The translations under genes and the position numbers were made by a program. 64,000 nucleotides of DNA from Loripinus fragilis (taxonomy: Eukaryota; Mollusca; Bivalvia; Lucinida; Lucinidae). The stretch spans positions 36,100,994 through 36,164,993 of the forward strand of contig OZ026515.1 in assembly GCA_964019695.1 (NCBI GenBank), given 5' to 3'. Below, piece after piece: positions 59,801-64,000 of this stretch. Position 1 is the stretch's first letter. Every line of letters begins with the position of its first letter. Under the pieces are notes generated by a model. That model was not told the origin of the DNA, did not search any database, and saw only the letters and a program-made list of their open reading frames with translations.

Positions 59801-62552
59801 CAGGAAATAGGTTAATTTGATTACATGTCCTCCCTTTGACTGTTCATCTCAGAAAAATAGTCTTAAAAAGTAAACATCACGTGGTTAATGTAGTGTTGCA
59901 GAAATGTAAAAAATATGATTTAGAAAGCTTTCACATCAATTTATAATAGCGTAGATCTTTATTTGGGGTTTTATGACAATAAAGCAAGTGGGTATGACCA
60001 GGAAATGCTACAATCACATAACAGATCATCCTGAATCATAACTGCCTCCGCCAATTCCGTGGAATTCAGTGAAATCAGACATCCATCGAGGATCTACTTT
60101 GATAACGTGACGCTGTCGTTACATAACGTGACGCTGATGTCACAGAAACCATGCCACCATAATAACAAGTGTGATTGCTGCAAAACAAACGGTTATACAT
60201 GAAGTTTATGTTTTTATTTTGCATTTGGACAACTAAGGGGCAGATTATCCTACACGTTCACAGACTGACCAGTACCTTTGTTATCCATTGTTTTGAAAAT
60301 ATAGTATATATCTGAACTTGATATATGCTAAATTTAAATGTTTTAGCTGTTCTGTGTAGCTTAACAGACTGGTAAAAGTCTTATATGGTCGTAAACAATT
60401 AAGGCATTTGTAATGCCCAATTGATCACACAAATATCAGCATTGTGTTTATTACAGAAAATATGGCAACCTTTTTCCCGAAGATGTTAAAACGCTTCACT
60501 TTCCAGGCCATTGCTAATGCCACAGTCTCTGTTGACACTTTCTTTACATTGAGGTAAGATTTGTAAAACACTAAGAGCCTTTCAGTTAAATTAACTTAAC
60601 TTGGAGAATTTTTAAAATACCGTCAACACAGAAAGTACCTTTCTTTTATGAGTGTGCACTCTCCTTTTAACAACTAGGTAAAACAAATGACAATTAATTT
60701 AGTCTTAAGTATTAGAATCTTATGAGTTTGTGATTGTATCTCTAACACGATAATTTGTAGTTTCTTTCATTAAAGTAAAGTAAAGATATGTTGACTACGA
60801 CAAATGATTTCATGATCAGTTAATTAGAATAGTTTTGTACAAGCACAAATTTAAGAAAAAGTAATGGTTTGTGATCGGTTTCGGTATGTAGTCATATCTG
60901 AAATACTTCCTTTATCATATGATGTCGCGTCTGGGGGTGTTATAATGACATGCAATAAAATCAATAACCACTAGTGGTTTACAGATTATGTAACGTTAGG
61001 TAATGACGTCCATTATAACGTTGCGTAAAAGATAACAAAATCTTGACGTTTTCACGCCAAAAATGCAATTTTAAGTAATTCGTGCTCCTGCATTTTTGAA
61101 CTTATCAAACTGGTTGCCATAATAGATGAAATGCCTGGCAAGCCTCATTTTTTATTTCTTTCCTCAGCTCGTTTAACAAATTCAATAAAACATGAGCAGT
61201 CATGTAAGATCCTTTATCTATTGGTACATTTTTTTGCTTTTATTGATATATATTAGCTTATTAACTCAACATCATAGCTAAAAATGTGTAGGCCGAATTT
61301 ATTGGGGCTCCTTCAATTTGTTATACTAAAGACAGTTTAATTTTATTTCGCTGACCTCTTCTGCGTAGATAGGTTACTTAGTTTTGTTACGCCTTTACTA
61401 CACTATAAACGTCACTTTTTGCAGTTACATCTCTCATAACAAACGTTGGGGATTCCAAATGAAAAGGTTACCTCCTTTTATGTGAGTTACCAAGAGAAAC
61501 AACAGTCTAAATAATCCCTTACAAGTCAAAACAATTCCAGATATAGCATACATTTTTCGAAAACAAAATACACACTTTTGCACCAGGAAACAAAATGAAT
61601 GTTTTCAAGTTTAAATCTGCTTATTCAGCTTAGCTTATTACAAATACTTGTTAAATCGTTTTTACGATTAGGCTAACTTTTATTTCTGAATGTTAAAGTA
61701 ATAAATGTCAATTACTTGATTTTGAAAAGATATGTTAAATGTATGTTTAATGAAGTGCAAGAGTGGTGTGATCAGTGCTATGGTCAGATACGCACATTTA
61801 TCTGATACCTCGCTAGTTGGGTTTGCCAGATGTACTAATATCTTCTTAGCCTTCATATTTTATTCACAGATGTAACATGCAATTTCGGGGTGTTTGATTT
61901 TATAGTTTGTACAACACTAAATATTCGCAGAATCAAACTTGTGCAATTTGAAATGAGAAATTGGCGCGACATCATCTTAAAAGGATAAGGGCTGACTGGA
62001 ACTGTGTTTTGTTCATATTAGTTTAATTTTGGCGGTTACTTAGTTTATTGACCTTAAAGGTTATTTTCTATCTGTATAGAGGTAACTCTTAAAGCAAAAA
62101 TATGCTCCCTCTCCTTTGATAGAAATCCTATTAAGACGCGTTTTGTGACATGGAAAAGGCATCTACCATTTCAAGGTTGTTCTATTGAAACAGATATATG
62201 AGCCTACATACTATGGATGAGTGTCTACCTTTTTGTTTTTGTGTAACCGATTTCGAAACTGCATTTCGTGGTCTCTTATTTTGGCGAATTTTGATTATAT
62301 TTCATATTGCACCAAATTAAAATACCCACCAAATATAAGTTATTTACAGTGCAACATGGTCCTTACTGATGATGGTCCTGTTCATTTAGTCTTATTTGTA
62401 TGGTATTGCATAGCTTAAGGAATAGCTAAAATATAGTTGACATCTCTTTTCAGTGGACTTCTGGTCGCCTACTTATCTTTAAAAGAAATGAAGAAAAGGG
62501 GAGGAGCAAAGAACTTCAACTGGGGAATGTTTTATTTCCATCGATTCTGGAG
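44469..62552 (+). CDS. NRF-6-like acyltransferase gene, partial (9 exons, 3' end missing)
   Basis: Spliced gene for a protein of the 'nose resistant to fluoxetine' (NRF-6/NDG-4) family: an N-terminal extracellular NRF domain followed by a multi-pass acyltransferase-3 domain. In C. elegans the family acts in lipid and drug handling at epithelia; the substrate here is unknown. Exons: 44469-44811, 50334-50488, 51451-51541, 52700-52796, 54056-54161, 56135-56312, 58535-58702, 60457-60553, 62454-62552. All introns are GT-AG and the phases match at each joint, giving 444 complete residues with no stop. Landmarks: signal peptide 1-25 (cleavage after VQS), NRF domain about 90-200 with WALKMIDAMGKP, GSYDEC and VCVPSSC, TM helix about 229-253, linker 265-323, and the acyltransferase start (NGIRFISMTWVILGHGYGFG) with the conserved His at about 372. 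A normal member has 650-750 residues, so the remaining helices lie beyond the window. Every intron except the shortest carries repeats. Confidence 0.92.
45645..45975 (-). repeat. Family R, longest copy (intron 1)
   Basis: Runs on the minus strand from the unit start near GGCGCCGTTAAACC to the 3' end CTTTGCACCCTTACTTACTT. About 330 bp with no tRNA-like head that I can see. Two copies in intron 1 have the same orientation. It might be an unusual SINE or the tail of a longer retroelement. Confidence 0.75.
46852..47102 (-). mobile_element. MITE family A copy, reverse orientation (intron 1)
   Basis: Internal marker reversed (GATAAATACAACATCTGAGC). Both ends are present (GGTCCCAAGGTTATAAAAC and TTTTATAACATTGCGGCC). 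A short hairpin follows (CAGATTGCAGT ... ACTGCAATCTG, 47100-47155). Confidence 0.8.
47465..47680. mobile_element. Foldback MITE, GGATCCAG family (intron 1)
   Basis: Starts GGGCGGATCCAGGGGTGG and ends TTTTCTGGATCTGCACATG. The middle is a hairpin (47562-47639): ACGGACGTCCTTCGAGAAGC against GCTTCTCGAAGGAGGTCCGT. Related ends at 37208-37230, 56020-56080 and 57480-58085. Confidence 0.75.
48961..49178 (-). mobile_element. MITE family A copy, diverged (intron 1)
   Basis: CACCGAGGTTATCAAACG, AACTCAACTGAGCATGAA and the right end GTTGTATAACTTTGGGACC. The middle is rearranged. Confidence 0.65.
49566..49755. mobile_element. Foldback MITE, TACAGTA/TACTGTA ends (intron 1)
   Basis: Outer ends TACAGTACGGCCACTC and GAGTGGCCGTTTTACACAGG then TTTTACTGTA. 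The centre is a hairpin GGTCGAAAGTATCGCAGACT paired with ATTCTGCAATACTTTTGACC. A second copy at 50145-50282. Confidence 0.75.
49870..50135 (-). repeat. Family R copy (intron 1)
   Basis: GTAAGTAAGGGTGCAAAGAT, CACCTGACCCAGGATACC, AACGAGAGCCAAGGGGTCGG, AGATCCACAAAAGAAGTACC. Same orientation as 45645. Confidence 0.8.
50145..50282. mobile_element. Foldback MITE copy ending 50 bp before exon 2
   Basis: TGTCAAAAGTATTGCAGACT and TCTGCAATACTTCGACCTCC form the hairpin. The right end (GTGGCCATTTTACACATGTT, TTACTGTATA) closes at about 50282. Exon 2 starts at 50334, so its acceptor region is short but intact. Confidence 0.7.
50334..50488 (+). CDS. NRF-like gene exon 2
   Basis: Residues 115-166, the core of the NRF domain: AMGKPASGLLEGHFTWLGSY, DEC, then GQYCSAVFGQQQ. 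Acceptor TATAATGCAG, donor CAG|GTGACT, phases 1 to 0. Two of the domain Cys are here. Confidence 0.92.
51451..51541 (+). CDS. NRF-like gene exon 3
   Basis: Residues 167-196 (QTATPSAVITIGVCVPSSCT, PNDTAALLNT), including the VCVPSSC motif typical of the end of the NRF domain. Acceptor TGTGTTTCAG, donor T|GTAAGT, phases 0 to 1. Confidence 0.9.
52036..52165 (-). mobile_element. MITE family A fragment (intron 3)
   Basis: CAGGATAAATGCAGCATATG, then TTTTCATGCTCAGCTGAGTT and AAACGTTTTATAA. The left half is absent. Confidence 0.65.
52700..52796 (+). CDS. NRF-like gene exon 4
   Basis: Residues 197-228 (LLSLLPANISIPDPTVKCQK, TDLELDARAIVT). The acceptor is TTTTGTAATTGTAG. A second AG seven bases later (CTCAG) would put a stop in frame, so the first is used. 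Donor AT|GTAAGT, phase 2. Confidence 0.85.
53342..54034. mobile_element. TIR element family C, copy 3 (intron 4, abuts exon 5)
   Basis: Left TGCTAAAACCAAGTTCTAAT after TA (53340-53341). The right end is the reverse of CTAAAACCAACTGCTAATCG, followed by TA (54035-54036). At 693 bp it is internally shorter than copies 1 and 2. The last base is 21 nt before exon 5. Confidence 0.85.
54056..54161 (+). CDS. NRF-like gene exon 5
   Basis: Residues 229-264: a membrane helix (VICSIFALVMAAGTAYDVVL) then NWLIPRKKSLKQYQ, a basic stop-transfer tail. It links the NRF domain to the linker. The acceptor TTTTCTGTATTTTAG lies only 19 nt from a transposon end. Donor CAG|GTATTG, phase 0. Confidence 0.92.
54291..54536 (+). 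mobile_element. MITE family A copy (intron 5)
   Basis: GGCCCCGAGGTTATGCAAAT, CAGCTCAGCTGAGCACGAAA, palindrome GCCAACACTTGTTGGC, right end TTTTACAACCTTGGGGC. Confidence 0.85.
55020..55195. mobile_element. Long perfect hairpin MITE (intron 5)
   Basis: ATTATACAATTATTGACT, then a stem of about 60 bp: GAGGCATTGGATAAGATGTG, ATATCGACCAGA, CCAATATTGACC, the centre GAGGCGAAGCCGAG, and the same bases reversed. Ends GTCAATAACTGTTTTATTAT. Same terminal design as 12258. It may be the left end of a composite running to about 55900, where GTTATATAATAATG reappears. Confidence 0.85.
55410..55720 (-). mobile_element. MITE block shared with 16480-16735 (intron 5)
   Basis: AATAATTCACAGCTTTGAAA, TGTGTGATAGCTGACGTCAT, GGCGTTAGACGGTGTAAC and GGCGGGAGTTCTTCAGTG are the reverse complement of the 16.5-16.7-kb block. 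The adjoining 70-bp hairpin is reduced to one arm. Confidence 0.85.
56135..56312 (+). CDS. NRF-like gene exon 6
   Basis: Residues 265-323, the polar linker between the NRF and acyltransferase domains: ALQDECQEITASGGARQYGA, then a charged tail KIKEDTTHTPKEEKQ. Such linkers are the least conserved part of the family. Acceptor TTCTTCTATCAG, donor G|GTATGA, phase 1. Confidence 0.85.
56345..56690 (+). mobile_element. Foldback MITE family F, copy 1 (intron 6)
   Basis: A terminal hairpin (TTATTGAATTTATTAAAC against GTTTAATAAATTCAATAATA, centre GCGAGGCTTGCCGAG), then GTAAAAACGTTATGATTTTG, AAACCACTAGTGGTTTACAG and CCCCCAGACGCGACGTCATA. Inverted copy at 60905-61215, fragment at about 63030-63105. Confidence 0.85.
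57480..58085. mobile_element. GGATCCAG foldback family, composite (intron 6)
   Basis: ATGCGCGGATCCAGAAAG at 57477, a second start ATGCGCGGATCCAGAGG at about 57532, ends CTTTCTGGATCTGCGCATG at about 57793 and CTCTGGATCTGCGCATGG at 58062. At least two nested or adjoining copies. It also contains the GGCCCGCCAGCG foldback text twice. Confidence 0.7.
58168..58402 (+). mobile_element. MITE family E, copy 3 (intron 6)
   Basis: AGCCGCAACATGAGATTTTC to GGAAATCTTATGTTGCGGCT, the clearest TIRs of the family (about 30 bp). Interior like 36436. Confidence 0.85.
58535..58702 (+). CDS. NRF-like gene exon 7
   Basis: Residues 324-379: LLSFSVYTNAAKILNTNQPS, GTLTAVNGIRFISM, TWVILGHGYGFGLSAS. This opens the acyltransferase-3 domain; the His in ILGH is the conserved residue usually regarded as catalytic. 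Acceptor ACACGGATTTTAG, donor G|GTATGA, phase 1. Confidence 0.93.
59008..59193 (+). mobile_element. MITE family A copy (intron 7)
   Basis: AGCATGGAATTTCAACTGCT, CTCTCGGATGTTGTATTTAT, right end TTTTTATAGCATTGGGGC. The central palindrome is shortened. Confidence 0.75.
59280..59495 (+). repeat. Family R copy (intron 7)
   Basis: ACTGACCCTTCAAAGGGGGT, TTTTTTGTGGATCC, TGGTATCCTGGGTCAGGTAT, TCAATTCCTGATCTTTGTC, then CTTCCTTACTTA. Same 3' end as 29005. Confidence 0.75.
60457..60553 (+). CDS. NRF-like gene exon 8
   Basis: Residues 380-411: ENMATFFPKMLKRFTFQAIA, NATVSVDTFFTL. The segment before and into a membrane helix of the acyltransferase domain. Acceptor TGTTTATTACAG, donor AG|GTAAGA, phases 1 to 2. 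Confidence 0.92.
60905..61215 (-). mobile_element. Foldback MITE family F, copy 2, inverted (intron 8)
   Basis: Reverse complement of 56345-56690: GTCGCGTCTGGGGGTG, AACCACTAGTGGTTTACAGA, GACGTTTTCACGCC and AAATTCAATAAAACATGAGC. Confidence 0.85.
61220..62450. other. Intron 8 remainder, nothing recognised
   Basis: AT-rich, with no repeat family that I can match elsewhere in the window and no extra exon in the expected phase. Confidence 0.5.
62454..62552 (+). CDS. NRF-like gene exon 9, last in window
   Basis: Residues 412-444: SGLLVAYLSLKEMKKRGGAK, NFNWGMFYFHRFW. End of a helix, a basic cytoplasmic loop and the FHRFWR motif of the family. Acceptor ATCTCTTTTCAG, donor AG|GTAAAT, phase 2. No following exon is found before 64000, so the gene continues outside. 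Confidence 0.92.
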
Positions 62553-62793
62553 GTAAATTGAACCCATAACTGAGTTGGAAAAATCAAGTAGACGTTTCAC
62601 GTGAAATATCAAGCCTATTTTTTCTGAAAATTAAGAAAAAACATCACAATTTCTTTTGTCTGCCGCAGTCGTACTTGGCAGTTTATGAGTTTAATATTCT
62701 TTAACTTTCGTATAAATCGGAGTTTCCAGAGTGTTTTAGGCCTTTAGTTAAGAGTGCGTAACAGGAAATAGTTTTGTTATTTCTAAACCAAAA

Positions 62794-62858
62794 CATATGT
62801 TGTGGGTATTCAAAATCCGTCTCACTGAGACGGTTTGTATGAGCACCCAAAACATATG
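62794..62858. repeat. GAGACG hairpin, copy 4 (most complete)
   Basis: CATATGTTGTGGGT at the left and ACCCAAAACATATG at the right form the base. CCGTCTCA and TGAGACGG form the apex with a one-base loop. About 65 nt overall. Confidence 0.8.
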
Positions 62859-63113
62859 CTTAATATTATGGGTAAGAAAATATTTACAACTGTACTCTGA
62901 AAAGTTTTGTTTATCTAAACCTGTGGACCGTCACTCTTTACTGCGTTCCATAGAAAAAATAAAAAAAAATATCTCTAGGACATGAGTTCAAGAAGGATGA
63001 AGAAAGGATGAACAAGGATTTTTTTTAAATATAGGATCTCACATAAGTGCTCATAATTATTATATATAAATACAGTTATACAGGAGCGCGAATGTAAGAT
63101 TTGATTTAGGAAG

Positions 63114-63320
63114 CGTCTATTTACAGTTGACTGTCAATAGCCAAAAAAACGTTAAAATGGCTATTTACAGTTGACTGTCAATAGGCAAAAAACGTTAAAG
63201 TGGCTATTTACAGTCAACTGTCAATAGCCAAATAACATTAAAATCAATAGGAAAAAAACGTTAAAATGGCTATTGACAGTCAACTGTAAATAGCCATTTG
63301 AACGTTTTTTGGCTATCTAC
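63114..63320. repeat. Palindromic 28-mer array
   Basis: Four copies of a near-palindrome (GGCTATTTACAGT then TGACTGTCAATAGCC, or its reverse complement) plus a fragment, separated by AAAAAACGTTAAAATG. The outer halves are inverted, so the block can fold on itself at two scales. A fragment of MITE family F lies just upstream (63030-63105). Confidence 0.85.
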
Positions 63321-64000
63321 TGATCAATCAGATATTTCAATGATGTTGACTTAATATTCGAATACTCGATGAACATTTTCAAGTATAGATGATAGATTTG
63401 TGTTTGTTCCTTTGGAATTGAATTCTTCAGATGGTAAATGGGCCATGTCCATTAGTTTGGGGTACTTTTCGCATGCGAAAACTAGAAATACAAAATATAC
63501 ACGAACTTGTGCATGCGCACAGACGCTCCGTAGCCATTGCTATTTGCGCGCCCAAGGTGATAAATGTTCACATAATAAAGACAAAGATTTTCAAAGAAAT
63601 GAGTCACGTGATAGGCAATCTGACTTATTGCTCATAAGTTTTTCAAGATAACCGATGATTATTTGCTTGGAAAGAGTCATTCCAATTTTGTGATCACTCT
63701 TTATCGGTCCCGTATTGCAACTTAGGTCTCTATACAACATTTCCCCTCATATTCAAATCAAAGTAGCTGGTTTTCTTTAAATGTAATGTGGCTGGTCGTT
63801 ATCTGTGTCTCTTCCTCGTGTTGCCTTGTGTTGGTCTGCAATATGTGATTGTGGCATTTCTTGACCATATTTTGGAACCAGATTTCTATTTTGTAGCACG
63901 TATTCCCCAGTTTTTCAAACAAGAATGAATAGTACATAACCATATTAAATGGACTTACCATTTCATTTCTATTTCATTTTGAACCTCTGTACTCGAACAG

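Noticed and set aside
62553..64000. Next exon of the NRF-like gene
   Set aside because: No segment in the required phase reads like the expected membrane helix after FHRFWR; the terminal CAG at 64000 might be an acceptor but cannot be tested.

Overview
The window is eukaryotic nuclear DNA. It has split genes with GT-AG introns, tRNA-derived SINEs, non-LTR retrotransposon remains and many AT-rich foldback (MITE-like) DNA transposons. The style of the repeats (arrays rich in TGACCTTGACCT, SINEs ending in GGGACGTTAA followed by A-rich (CAAA)n, short 'TGCGCAGGCTGATCT'-type repeats), a molluscan-looking orphan GPCR pair and an NRF-6-like acyltransferase gene all suggest a mollusc, most likely a heterodont bivalve. 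The species assignment is inference. Coding density is low, and only three protein-coding genes look intact.

Layout. 0.4-10.6 kb: two intronless, closely related class-A-like GPCR genes in tandem on the + strand (451-1386 and 9634-10593). They are separated by a 55-bp minisatellite of about 40 copies that begins in the 3' flank of the first gene, and by several foldback and TIR elements. 10.7-14.75 kb: interlocking inverted repeats made by transposons inserted in transposons. 16-25 kb: two copies of a Tc1-like element keeping only the N-terminal DNA-binding part of its transposase, a 7-unit array of nuclear-receptor-like half-sites, a SINE, and a double-ended TIR element around three exact-period 163-bp repeats. 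25-34.4 kb: retroelement graveyard with a frameshifted CR1/Jockey-like LINE, a Penelope-like RT fragment with a mariner-like element beside it, a second decayed LINE, a tandem array, and a TA-flanked element carrying five RFX X-box-like palindromes. 35.9-44.2 kb: a 2.37-kb TIR element containing SINE material, then diffuse tandem repeats and MITEs.

44.5-62.6 kb and beyond the window: one multi-exon gene on the + strand, an NRF-6 / 'nose resistant to fluoxetine'-like protein. It has a signal peptide, an NRF domain, a transmembrane helix and the start of an acyltransferase-3 domain. I could define nine exons with consistent splice phases (44469 to 62552, 444 complete residues). The 3' part lies outside the window. 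Almost every intron carries repeats, and one TIR element ends about 20 nt before the exon 5 splice acceptor.

The genes do not form an obvious pathway. The two receptors are products of a local duplication and the NRF-like gene is independent. The main interest is in the repeats: TE-borne clusters of transcription-factor-like sites, a recurring GAGACG hairpin family, very long palindromes, and the effect of transposons on gene structure.
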